From: Bacillaceae bacterium
GTDB lineage: Bacteria; Bacillota; Bacilli; Bacillales_A; Planococcaceae
Length of the DNA: 13,047 nucleotides
Direction: 5' to 3'
NCBI GenBank assembly: GCA_030149685.1
Contig: JASLGI010000177.1
Location: forward strand, 1-13,047
In this document: in pieces, positions 5,937-13,047 of the stretch
Numbering within the stretch: position 1 is the first letter of the stretch
Layout of the letters: every line of letters starts with the position of its first letter
Notes under the pieces: model-generated
Databases searched by the model: none
What the model saw: the letters and a program-made list of their open reading frames with translations, nothing else
What the model was told of the DNA's origin: nothing
Program-made: the position numbers and the translations under genes

Positions 5937-7790
5937 ATGTCTAAAATTATCGGAATTGACTTAGGAACAACAAACTCAGTAGTATCAGTATTCGAAGGTG
6001 GGGAACCAGTCGTTATCCCAAACCCAGAAGGGAACCGTACGTCACCATCTGTCGTAGCATTTAAAGATGGTGAAAAACAAGTAGGGGAAGTAGCGAAACG
6101 TCAGTTAATTACGAACCCTAATACGATCAGCTCTGTGAAACGCCACATGGGATCAGACTATAAAGTAGAAGCAGAAGGCAAAGAATATACACCTCAAGAA
6201 ATTTCAGCGATGATTCTTCAGTATATGAAAGGTTACGCAGAAGAATATCTCGGTGAAAAAGTGACGAAAGCAGTAATTACAGTACCTGCTTACTTCAACG
6301 ACTCACAACGTCAAGCGACAAAAGATGCGGGTACAATTGCAGGACTTGAAGTAGAGCGTATTATTAACGAGCCAACTGCAGCAGCGCTTGCATACGGTCT
6401 TGATAAAACAGATGAAGATCAAACGATTCTCGTTTATGACTTAGGTGGAGGTACATTCGACGTATCGATCCTTGATCTTGGAGACGGTGTATTCCAAGTA
6501 GAAGCAACAGCAGGAGATAACGCACTCGGCGGAGACGACTTTGACGATGCAATTATCGATTATCTCGTAGAAGAGTTCAAAAAAGAACATACGATTGACT
6601 TATCACAAGATAAAATGGCGATGCAACGTTTAAAAGATGCAGCTGAAAAAGCGAAGAAAGAACTTTCAGGTGTAACGAGCACACAAATTTCACTTCCGTT
6701 CATCACAGCAGGAGAAGCGGGACCAATTCACTTAGAAATGTCACTTACACGTGCGAAGTTTGATGAATTAACAGCAGATTTAGTAGAACGTTCAATGAAA
6801 CCTGTTCGTCAAGCGTTAAAAGATGCGGATCTTTCAGCATCAGAAATTGATCGCGTCATTTTAGTCGGTGGATCAACGCGTATCCCAGCAGTACAAGAAG
6901 CGATCAAAAAAGAAACAGGTCAAGAGCCATTTAAAGGTGTAAACCCAGACGAAGTTGTAGCGATGGGTGCAGCTGTTCAAGGATCGATCCTTTCAGGTGA
7001 AACAGATGACGTTGTATTACTCGACGTAACTCCACTTTCACTCGGTATCGAAACGATGGGTGGCGTATTCACGAAATTAATCGAGCGTAATACGACAATT
7101 CCAACATCGAAATCAGAAGTATTCTCAACAGCAGCAGACAACCAGCCAGCAGTTGATATTCACGTCTTACAAGGTGAACGTCCAATGGCAGCAGATAACA
7201 AAACACTTGGCCGCTTCCAATTAACAGATATTCCACCAGCACCACGTGGTGTACCACAAATCGAAGTAACATTCGATATCGATAAAGATGGAATTGTAAC
7301 AGTAAGTGCAAAGGATCTCGGCACAGGTAAAGAACAAGACATTACAATTGAATCAAGTTCAGGTCTTTCAGAAGAAGAAATCGAACAGATGATGAAAGAA
7401 GCAGAGGAAAACGCAGAAGCTGACGCAAAACGTAAAGAAGAAGCAGATCTTCGCAACGAAGCAGACCAACTCGTTTTCCAAGCAGATAAAATGATCGATG
7501 ATGAAGAAATGAAAGACGTTTTAACTGACGATGATAAAGAGAAAATTACAGAAGGTAAAGAAGCGCTTCAAAAAGCAATCGAAGAAGGCGAAATCGAAGC
7601 AATTCAAGAGAAAAAAGAAGCACTTGAAAAAGTCATTCAAGAAATTTCAATGAAAATGTACGAACAGGCACAACAAGCACAACAAGCTGAAGGTGCAGAT
7701 TCAACAGGAGCAACAGGAGAAGCATCAAAAGAAGATGATGATATTATCGATGCGGACTTCACAGAAGTAAAAGACGATAAGAAAGAATAA
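5937..7790 (+). CDS. dnaK: Chaperone protein DnaK (Hsp70)
   Basis: DnaK binds and releases unfolded peptides in an ATP-driven cycle in the cytoplasm. The nucleotide-binding domain shows GIDLGTTNS (6-14), [10 protein letters not shown] (168-177) and GGSTRIP (311-317). The hydrophobic linker VVLLDVTP (359-366) leads to the peptide-binding domain. The C-terminal lid ends in a Gln/Ala and acidic tail finishing EVKDDKKE. The length of 617 residues is typical. AGGAGG (5922-5927) is ideally placed, and the gene is 26 nt from grpE. Residue 15 is Val where most bacterial DnaKs, including E. coli and B. subtilis, have Cys, and the protein has no cysteine at all. The codon use looks like that of a highly expressed gene. 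Confidence 0.99.
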   Translation: MSKIIGIDLGTTNSVVSVFEGGEPVVIPNPEGNRTSPSVVAFKDGEKQVGEVAKRQLITNPNTISSVKRHMGSDYKVEAEGKEYTPQEISAMILQYMKGYAEEYLGEKVTKAVITVPAYFNDSQRQATKDAGTIAGLEVERIINEPTAAALAYGLDKTDEDQTILVYDLGGGTFDVSILDLGDGVFQVEATAGDNALGGDDFDDAIIDYLVEEFKKEHTIDLSQDKMAMQRLKDAAEKAKKELSGVTSTQISLPFITAGEAGPIHLEMSLTRAKFDELTADLVERSMKPVRQALKDADLSASEIDRVILVGGSTRIPAVQEAIKKETGQEPFKGVNPDEVVAMGAAVQGSILSGETDDVVLLDVTPLSLGIETMGGVFTKLIERNTTIPTSKSEVFSTAADNQPAVDIHVLQGERPMAADNKTLGRFQLTDIPPAPRGVPQIEVTFDIDKDGIVTVSAKDLGTGKEQDITIESSSGLSEEEIEQMMKEAEENAEADAKRKEEADLRNEADQLVFQADKMIDDEEMKDVLTDDDKEKITEGKEALQKAIEEGEIEAIQEKKEALEKVIQEISMKMYEQAQQAQQAEGADSTGATGEASKEDDDIIDADFTEVKDDKKE

Positions 7791-7811
7791 TTCGTATGTA
7801 ACGATCGACGG

Positions 7812-7852
7812 AAAAGTCAAAGTCCGAAATTCCGGCTTTGACTTTTTCTTTT
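7812..7852 (+). terminator. Terminator-like hairpin between dnaK and dnaJ
   Basis: AAAAGTCAAAG (7812-7822) pairs with CTTTGACTTTT (7836-7846), extended by a few imperfect pairs, and leads into TTTTTCTTTT. This should stop part of the transcription and give more dnaK than dnaJ and downstream mRNA. No promoter fits between it and dnaJ. Confidence 0.8.
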
Positions 7853-7875
7853 GACAATAAAAAGGAGTGTGACGA

Positions 7876-9006
7876 ATGGCTAAACGTGATTATTATGAAG
7901 TATTAGGAATTGATAAAGATGCGACGAAAAAAGAGATTCGTCGAGCATATCGTAAATTATCAAAGCAATATCACCCTGACTTAAATAAAGAAGCAGGAGC
8001 AGAAGAGAAATTTAAAGAGATTACAGAAGCATATGAAGTACTGTCTGACGAAGAAAAACGAGCACAATACGATCGATACGGTCATGACGGTCCATCATTC
8101 GGTGGATTTGGCGGAGGTGGCGGAGGCTTCGGAGGCGGAGGTTTCGGCTTTGAAGATATTTTCGATACGTTTTTCGGAGGCGGAGGTGGAAGTCGTCGAA
8201 GCAATCCGAACGCACCACGTCAAGGTGAGTCCTTACAATATACGATGACGATTGACTTTATGACCGCAGTTTTTGGTGGAAAAGAAGAGCTAAAAATTAT
8301 GCGAGAAGAAGAATGTGGCACTTGTCATGGAAATGGTGCAAAGCCTGGTACGTCGAAAGAAACTTGTTCGACATGTCAAGGTACAGGTGAAATGACAGAA
8401 ACAGTGAATACAGCATTCGGTCAAATGATGCAGCGTCGAACATGTACGACATGTGGTGGTACAGGAGAAATTATCCCAGAACCATGTACAGCATGTCACG
8501 GTCAAGGGCGTGTGAAAAAGTCACGTACAGTAGAAGTGACAATTCCAGCAGGGATCGACGATGGGTTGCGTTTACGTTTAGCAGGTCAAGGAGACGATGG
8601 TATTAACGGTGGACCATCGGGTGACTTGTATGTACTCTTTAACGTGAAAGAACACGAGTATTTCGTGCGCAGCGGAGATGATATTCATTTAGAATTACCG
8701 ATTTCATTCCCACAAGCGGCACTCGGCGCTGAAGTAGAAGTACCGACAATTGATGGTACAGTAGAATTAACCATTCCAGCAGGTAGTCAAACAGGTCGTA
8801 AGTTCCGCTTGAGAAATAAAGGTGTTCAAAACGTTCATGGTCGTGGACGCGGTCATCAGTACGTAACGATTCGCGTCGTTACACCGACGACTTTAACAGA
8901 GCGTCAAAAAGAGTTATTACGTGAGTTTGCAGAAATTCAAGGAGACGATTTAGACGAAGGGTCCAATTCATTTTTTGATTGGATGAAACGAACGTTCAAA
9001 CGTTAA
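7876..9006 (+). CDS. dnaJ: Chaperone protein DnaJ (Hsp40)
   Basis: DnaJ brings substrates to DnaK and stimulates its ATPase. This is a complete type I Hsp40. The J domain (about 4-68) has the catalytic HPD at 33-35. A Gly/Phe-rich linker spans roughly 73-112. The zinc-binding region has four CxxCxGxG repeats from C147 to about 211 ([32 protein letters not shown]). Two beta-sandwich substrate domains and a dimerisation tail follow. The 376 residues are usual. AAAGGAG (7861-7867) sets the start. It lies 85 nt after dnaK, behind a terminator-like hairpin, so it is probably expressed by partial readthrough. Confidence 0.98.
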   Translation: MAKRDYYEVLGIDKDATKKEIRRAYRKLSKQYHPDLNKEAGAEEKFKEITEAYEVLSDEEKRAQYDRYGHDGPSFGGFGGGGGGFGGGGFGFEDIFDTFFGGGGGSRRSNPNAPRQGESLQYTMTIDFMTAVFGGKEELKIMREEECGTCHGNGAKPGTSKETCSTCQGTGEMTETVNTAFGQMMQRRTCTTCGGTGEIIPEPCTACHGQGRVKKSRTVEVTIPAGIDDGLRLRLAGQGDDGINGGPSGDLYVLFNVKEHEYFVRSGDDIHLELPISFPQAALGAEVEVPTIDGTVELTIPAGSQTGRKFRLRNKGVQNVHGRGRGHQYVTIRVVTPTTLTERQKELLREFAEIQGDDLDEGSNSFFDWMKRTFKR

Positions 9007-9021
9007 AAGGAGGATATGCTC

Positions 9022-9984
9022 GTGCAATGGGCTGAAATTACAGTACACACAACACATGAAGCACAAGAAGCAGTCGCGAACGCTTTTCGAGATCACGGGA
9101 TTGAAGGAGTACAAATTATTGACTCTGAAGAACCGAAGCGTGCACGTGAAAATAAATACGGTGAGATTTATGATTTGAAAAAAGAAGATTTTCCAGCGTG
9201 GGGTGTGTACGTACGTGCTTATACACCTTTCGATGAGACGACAAACGATTTACTTTGCCAATTAGATGCGCGCATCGTTGCATTTAAAGATTTAGGTATT
9301 GATATCGGAGAGTTTGAAATGACACTAGCTGTCGTAGAGGAAGAGGATTGGGCACATCAATGGAAAGAGTATTATCATCCGACACGTGTGACTGAGGATT
9401 TTGTCATCGTACCGATGTGGGAGCAATACGATAAAGAAAAAGAAGATGATTTAATTATCCAATTAGACCCAGGTATGGCTTTTGGAACAGGTACGCACCC
9501 GACGACACGTTTATCATTACAAATGTTAGAAGACTTTGTAGAAAAAGAAGACGTTGTGATTGATGTCGGCTGTGGTTCAGGTATTTTGTCGATTGCTGCT
9601 GCGAAACTCGGCGTTGAAAATGTGACAGGGCTTGATTTAGATCCTGTCGCTGTCGATTCGGCAAAACGAAATGTCGCTTTAAACGCTGTGTCGAGTCAAG
9701 TAACCGTACAAGAAGGTAACTTACTAGACGGTGTAACTGCTCGTCCAACAATTATCGTCTCTAATATTTTGGCAGATATTATTTTATCTTTTTCACAAGA
9801 GGCATTCGATGCGTTACCAGATGGCGGGCTGTTTTTAACGTCAGGCATTATTGATAATCAACGAGAAAAAGTTGTGGAAAAGTTAGAAGCAATCGGTTTT
9901 GTTATTCATGAAGTACGAACGATGGAAGACTGGATCGGTATCGTAGCAGAGAAGAAGGTGCAGCCGTGCAGCGTTACTTTTTAA
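9022..9984 (+). CDS. prmA: Ribosomal protein L11 methyltransferase PrmA
   Basis: PrmA trimethylates ribosomal protein L11 using S-adenosylmethionine. The family motif DPGMAFGTGTHPTT (149-162) and the SAM-binding loop DVGCGSG (181-187) are both present, followed by NILADIIL, the NxLA substrate loop. The start is probably the GTG at 9022, giving MQWAEITVHT, which lines up with the B. subtilis protein and lies eight bases after AAGGAGG (9007-9013). The ATG at 9016 is in frame but only two bases from that site. The end runs some eight residues past the usual terminus because the stop lies within rsmE, overlapping it by 19 bp. It is part of the seven-gene heat-shock operon, 15 nt after dnaJ. Confidence 0.95.
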   Translation: MQWAEITVHTTHEAQEAVANAFRDHGIEGVQIIDSEEPKRARENKYGEIYDLKKEDFPAWGVYVRAYTPFDETTNDLLCQLDARIVAFKDLGIDIGEFEMTLAVVEEEDWAHQWKEYYHPTRVTEDFVIVPMWEQYDKEKEDDLIIQLDPGMAFGTGTHPTTRLSLQMLEDFVEKEDVVIDVGCGSGILSIAAAKLGVENVTGLDLDPVAVDSAKRNVALNAVSSQVTVQEGNLLDGVTARPTIIVSNILADIILSFSQEAFDALPDGGLFLTSGIIDNQREKVVEKLEAIGFVIHEVRTMEDWIGIVAEKKVQPCSVTF

Positions 9985-10703
9985 CTCACTTAGAAGAGAT
10001 GCGGGGGACATTATCAAAAGATGATGAAAAACATGTAGCTCGCGTTATGCGAATGGAAGAAGGGGACCCTGTTATTGCAGTTTATGACGGAGTTTCTTAT
10101 GATAGTACGATTCGTTACGAAGACAAAACACCTTATGTTATATGTCAACAAAAGCGAGAAGAACAGCCGGAGTTACCAGTGCGTGTCGGCATCGTCAGTG
10201 GTTTAGCGAAAGGAAAAAAGCCTGAATGGATCGTCCAAAAAGGAACAGAACTCGGGATGCATGCATTTTATACAGCTCCGATGAAACGTTCTGTTGTGAA
10301 GTGGGACGATAAAAAACGAAAGAAAAACATCGAGCGTTTAGAGACGATTGCTAAAGAGGCGGCAGAACAAAGCCATCGTTTAGAAGTTCCTGCGCTTCAC
10401 GCGTTGTCTCAATGGCAAGAGTTAGAGCAAATCGCTAAAGAATATGATCATCTTTTCTTCGCGTATGAAGTAGAAGCGAATGAAAAGGGACGTCAGACGA
10501 TTGCAGACCGATTTCAAAACGTGTATCATGGTAACTCGATACTCTTTGTTTTCGGACCGGAAGGCGGTATAGCGGAAGAAGAGGCAGAATGGTTACGTGA
10601 AAACGACTTCCAACCTGTCGCTTTAGGACCGCGTATTTTACGGACGGAAACCGCACCTTTATACGTACTTAGTGCGGTGAGTTATGAATTTGAGAGAAAG
10701 TAG
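9966..10703 (+). CDS. rsmE: 16S rRNA (uracil-1498-N3)-methyltransferase RsmE
   Basis: RsmE methylates U1498 of 16S rRNA in the 30S subunit. It belongs to the SPOUT (knotted) methyltransferases. The N-terminal PUA-like domain begins MQRYFLTHLEEM. The SAM-binding knot has FGPEGGI (196-202) and LGPRILRTETAPL (220-232), both diagnostic. The 245 residues match the family (about 240-255). The start is GTG with a weak AAGGTG (9955-9960) five bases upstream, and it overlaps the end of prmA by 19 bp, which points to translational coupling. Its stop codon TAG is part of the ribosome binding site of mtaB. Confidence 0.95.
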   Translation: MQRYFLTHLEEMRGTLSKDDEKHVARVMRMEEGDPVIAVYDGVSYDSTIRYEDKTPYVICQQKREEQPELPVRVGIVSGLAKGKKPEWIVQKGTELGMHAFYTAPMKRSVVKWDDKKRKKNIERLETIAKEAAEQSHRLEVPALHALSQWQELEQIAKEYDHLFFAYEVEANEKGRQTIADRFQNVYHGNSILFVFGPEGGIAEEEAEWLRENDFQPVALGPRILRTETAPLYVLSAVSYEFERK

Positions 10704-10712
10704 GTGAACCAT

Positions 10713-12056
10713 ATGTCTTCGGTCGCTTTTCACACATTAGGATGTAAAGTAAACCATTATGAAACCGAGGCCATTTGGCAATTATTTAAAGATGCAGGAT
10801 ACGAGCGTGTCGACTTTGAAGAGATGAGTGACGTCTACGTGATTAATACGTGTACAGTTACTAACTCAGGAGATCGTAAAAGTCGTCAAACGATTCGTCA
10901 AGCGATTCGTCGGAATCCCGATGCAGTCGTTTGTGTGACAGGTTGTTATGCACAAACATCATCAGCTGAGATTATGGAAATTCCAGGAGTTGACGTCGTC
11001 ATTGGAACGCAAGAGCGTTCGAAAATGATCGATTATATTGAGGAGTTCCGTGCATCACGTGAACCGATCAACGCAGTTGGAAATATTATGAAAAATCGTG
11101 TATATGAAGAGTTAGATGTTCCATATTTCACGGATCGTACACGAGCATCTCTTAAAATTCAAGAAGGATGCAATAACTTCTGTACATTTTGTATTATTCC
11201 TTGGGCGCGTGGTTTAATGCGTTCTCGTAAACCTGAAGATGTGATTCAACAAGCACAACAGCTCGTTGATGCAGGATATAAAGAAATCGTTTTAACTGGT
11301 ATTCATACCGGTGGATACGGCTCAGATTTAAAAGATTATAACTTAGCGTCACTTCTCCGCGATTTAGAAGCGGAAGTGAAAGGTTTAAAACGTATTCGTA
11401 TTAGCTCGATTGAAGCGAGCCAAATTACGGATGAAGTGATTGATGTATTACGTGAATCAAAAGTTGTCGTTCGTCATTTACACGTACCGTTACAATCTGG
11501 TTCAAATACAGTGTTGAAACGAATGCGTCGTAAATATACGATGGAATTTTTCGCTGAACGTTTAGAGCGTCTCCGTGAAGTATTGCCAGACTTAGCGATT
11601 ACTTCAGATGTAATCGTCGGTTTCCCTGGAGAAACAGAAGAAGAGTTCATGGAAACATATAACTTTGTAAAAGAACATCGCTTTGCAGAATTGCACGTGT
11701 TTCCGTATTCGATGCGTACAGGAACACCTGCTGCACGTATGACGGATCAAGTGCCGAAAAATGTGAAGACAGAACGTGTTCATCGCTTATTAGAGTTAAA
11801 TGATCAATTAGCGCTCGACTACGCAAAACGTTATCAAGATGAAGTACTTGAAGTCATTCCAGAAACGCCATTTGAAGATGATCCATCTTCTGGTTTATAT
11901 GAAGGGTATACAGATAACTACTTAAAAGTTGTCTTCCCTGCAGAAGAGTCAATGGTTGGAGAAATTGTCCGAGTGAAAATCACAGAACCAGGATATCCGT
12001 ACAGTAAAGGACAATTTGTCCGTGTGATGGATATCGATGAAGAAGCATTCGTTTAA
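10713..12056 (+). CDS. mtaB: tRNA t6A37 methylthiotransferase MtaB
   Basis: MtaB adds a methylthio group to t6A at position 37 of tRNAs reading ANN codons, forming ms2t6A. The N-terminal domain carries three cluster cysteines: GC at 11, NTC at 47 and GC at 78. The radical SAM motif C153-x3-C157-x2-C160 is complete. The C-terminal TRAM domain (about 380-447) binds tRNA. Two Fe-S clusters are expected. The ATG at 10713 gives [14 protein letters not shown], the family N-terminus, five bases after AGGTGA (10702-10707), which overlaps the rsmE stop. A GTG at 10704 would add three residues. The 447 residues are normal. It is the last gene of the operon, and a terminator follows. Confidence 0.96.
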   Translation: MSSVAFHTLGCKVNHYETEAIWQLFKDAGYERVDFEEMSDVYVINTCTVTNSGDRKSRQTIRQAIRRNPDAVVCVTGCYAQTSSAEIMEIPGVDVVIGTQERSKMIDYIEEFRASREPINAVGNIMKNRVYEELDVPYFTDRTRASLKIQEGCNNFCTFCIIPWARGLMRSRKPEDVIQQAQQLVDAGYKEIVLTGIHTGGYGSDLKDYNLASLLRDLEAEVKGLKRIRISSIEASQITDEVIDVLRESKVVVRHLHVPLQSGSNTVLKRMRRKYTMEFFAERLERLREVLPDLAITSDVIVGFPGETEEEFMETYNFVKEHRFAELHVFPYSMRTGTPAARMTDQVPKNVKTERVHRLLELNDQLALDYAKRYQDEVLEVIPETPFEDDPSSGLYEGYTDNYLKVVFPAEESMVGEIVRVKITEPGYPYSKGQFVRVMDIDEEAFV

Positions 12057-12069
12057 ACAAGAAATAAGG

Positions 12070-12109
12070 AGCTGTCTGAAGTCTTCACCGACAATCAGAC
12101 AGCTTTTTT
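12070..12109 (+). terminator. Intrinsic terminator after mtaB
   Basis: AGCTGTCTGA (12070-12079) pairs perfectly with TCAGACAGCT (12095-12104) around a 15-nt loop, followed by six T. It ends the hrcA-mtaB operon, yet the T-run stops only 23 nt before deoC, leaving no room for a promoter. Confidence 0.88.
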
Positions 12110-12132
12110 ACAATGAAAGGGGTTCGTCCATA

Positions 12133-12789
12133 ATGAAAATTGCTCAATGGATTGATCATACATTACTCGCCCCAGAAGCGACGCGAGAACAAATTGTCGC
12201 ATTGTGCGAGGAAGCGAAAAACTATGAGTTTGCTTCAGTTTGCGTGCAGCCGATATGGGTAGAAGAAGCGACAAAACAACTGAAAGATTCTCCAGTGTCT
12301 GTTTGTACAGTTGTCGGATTTCCACTAGGGGCTCAAACAGCTGAGGTAAAAGCTTTTGAAACGAAAGAAGCGGTTCGTCAAGGAGCGACAGAAATCGATA
12401 TGGTTATTCCAATCGGCGCATTAAAAAGCGGCGAAGAAGCGATCGTTGAACAACATATACGTGCAGTTGTTGAAGCAGCAGTACCGACAGCGATTGTAAA
12501 AGTAATTATTGAAACGGCGCTGTTAACCGATGATGAAAAAGTTCGTGCTTGTCGTTTAGCAGAAAAAGCAGGCGCCCATTACGTGAAAACATCAACAGGC
12601 TTTTCAACAGCAGGTGCGACCTTAGAAGATGTTCAGCTGATGCGAGCGTCTGTCACTGAAAAAGTAGGCATCAAGGCTGCAGGAGGCGTACGGACGTTAG
12701 AAGATGTGGAATCGTACGTTTCAGCAGGCGCAACGAGAATTGGAGCGAGTCGAGGAGTCGAAATCGTACAAAGTGCTCAACGAAAATAG
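12133..12789 (+). CDS. deoC: Deoxyribose-phosphate aldolase DeoC
   Basis: DeoC splits 2-deoxyribose 5-phosphate into glyceraldehyde 3-phosphate and acetaldehyde, the last step of deoxynucleoside breakdown. It is a cytoplasmic TIM barrel. The Schiff-base lysine is K152 in VKTSTGFS, the second active-site lysine K181 is in KAAGGVR, and D89 in EIDMVI completes the site. The phosphate loop GATRIGAS is near 199-206. The 218 residues match the short (about 220) bacterial type. The ATG at 12133 is ten bases after GAAAGGGG (12115-12122). A longer reading to 12037 would cross the terminator and is rejected. It is not grouped with other deo or pdp genes here and probably relies on readthrough from mtaB. 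Confidence 0.96.
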   Translation: MKIAQWIDHTLLAPEATREQIVALCEEAKNYEFASVCVQPIWVEEATKQLKDSPVSVCTVVGFPLGAQTAEVKAFETKEAVRQGATEIDMVIPIGALKSGEEAIVEQHIRAVVEAAVPTAIVKVIIETALLTDDEKVRACRLAEKAGAHYVKTSTGFSTAGATLEDVQLMRASVTEKVGIKAAGGVRTLEDVESYVSAGATRIGASRGVEIVQSAQRK

Positions 12790-12809
12790 TTTTCCTTGAA
12801 AAATTCTTG

Positions 12810-12838
12810 TTGACCCACTTGCGAAATTCAGTTATACT
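12810..12838 (+). promoter_or_regulatory. Sigma-A promoter of rpsU
   Basis: TTGACC (12810-12815), 17 nt, TATACT (12833-12838). RNA would start near 12845, giving a leader of about 50 nt with one small hairpin (ACATG 12847-12851 with CATGT 12858-12862) before the ribosome binding site AGAGGGAGGG (12876-12885). No clear terminator for deoC is seen between 12790 and this promoter. Confidence 0.85.
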
Positions 12839-12894
12839 TTCTTGGTACATGCACAGTCATGTTTCGAATGTGTTCAGAGGGAGGGACAGGAAAT

Positions 12895-13047
12895 ATGACG
12901 AAAACAAAAGTTCGTAAGGACGAGTCATTAGAAGACGCACTTCGCCGCTTCCGTCGCAATGTTTCGAAAAGTGGAACAATTCGCGAAGCGAGAAAACGTG
13001 AATACTATGACAAACCAAGCGTTCGCCGTAAGAAAAAGTCTGAGGAA
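12895..13047 (+). CDS. rpsU: 30S ribosomal protein S21, partial at window edge
   Basis: S21 is a small basic protein of the 30S platform needed for initiation. The 51 visible residues begin [19 protein letters not shown] and contain [15 protein letters not shown] and [11 protein letters not shown], the hallmark of the family in Bacillales. The frame is open to the last base. S21 is usually 57-58 residues, so only about six basic residues lie beyond the edge. It has its own strong promoter. In Bacillales yqeY normally follows. Confidence 0.97.
   Translation, partial: MTKTKVRKDESLEDALRRFRRNVSKSGTIREARKREYYDKPSVRRKKKSEE

Noticed and set aside
7851..7856. TTGACA just before dnaJ as a possible -35
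   Set aside because: The matching -10 position falls on the dnaJ start codon and shows no TATAAT-like sequence.
12037..12132. Extended start for deoC giving 32 extra N-terminal residues
   Set aside because: The extension overlaps the end of mtaB, crosses the terminator hairpin and lacks a ribosome binding site. The ATG at 12133 has one and matches the DeoC N-terminus.
12790..12812. Possible deoC terminator (GTTTTCC/GAAAAA region)
   Set aside because: Stem is too short and AT-only, with no T-run after it.
1..13047. CRISPR arrays, insertion sequences, phage genes, tRNAs or a defence system
   Set aside because: None seen. Apart from the small riboswitch-controlled gene, all genes are recognisable core genes in conserved order.

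Overview
The window looks like a core chromosomal segment of a low-G+C Firmicute of the order Bacillales. The gene order rpsT (reverse), lepA, hemW, hrcA-grpE-dnaK-dnaJ-prmA-rsmE-mtaB, then rpsU is the classical Bacillales dnaK neighbourhood. A perfect CIRCE operator, an S-box (SAM-I) riboswitch, strong GGAGG-type ribosome binding sites and acidic but clearly Bacillaceae-like proteins fit this. The spore genes gpr and spoIIP, which lie between rpsT and lepA in Bacillus subtilis, are absent. This resembles non-sporulating relatives such as Listeria or Staphylococcus, or a lineage in which those genes have moved. Species cannot be named from the sequence.

Layout. Positions 1-317 hold rpsT on the minus strand, ending at a palindrome. 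Positions 318-534 hold back-to-back promoters for rpsT and lepA. lepA fills 535-2361. A separate regulated unit follows: a strong sigma-A promoter, a very compact SAM-I riboswitch (about 97 nt), its terminator, and a 96-residue protein of unknown function (2664-2954). A strong terminator then precedes hemW (3057-4187). The heat-shock operon starts with a promoter and CIRCE (4197-4262) and runs through hrcA, grpE, dnaK, dnaJ, prmA, rsmE and mtaB to 12056. A terminator-like hairpin after dnaK should reduce expression of the distal genes. Behind another terminator lies deoC (12133-12789). A clear promoter then drives rpsU, which runs off the right edge about six residues before its expected end.

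How the genes work together. Most of the window concerns making and protecting proteins: ribosomal proteins S20 and S21, the ribosome back-translocase LepA, the DnaK/DnaJ/GrpE chaperone machine with its repressor HrcA, and three modification enzymes (PrmA on ribosomal protein L11, RsmE on 16S rRNA, MtaB on tRNA). HemW (heme handling) and DeoC (deoxyribose phosphate catabolism) are the metabolic members.

The least explained part is 2402-3056. There a textbook SAM-sensing riboswitch controls a small protein I do not recognise as any methionine or SAM gene. It is followed by a hairpin that can swap between a terminator and a structure masking the hemW ribosome binding site. Three genes (hemW, dnaJ, deoC) share a striking arrangement: a terminator whose T-run ends only 22-23 nt before the start codon, with no room for a promoter in between.
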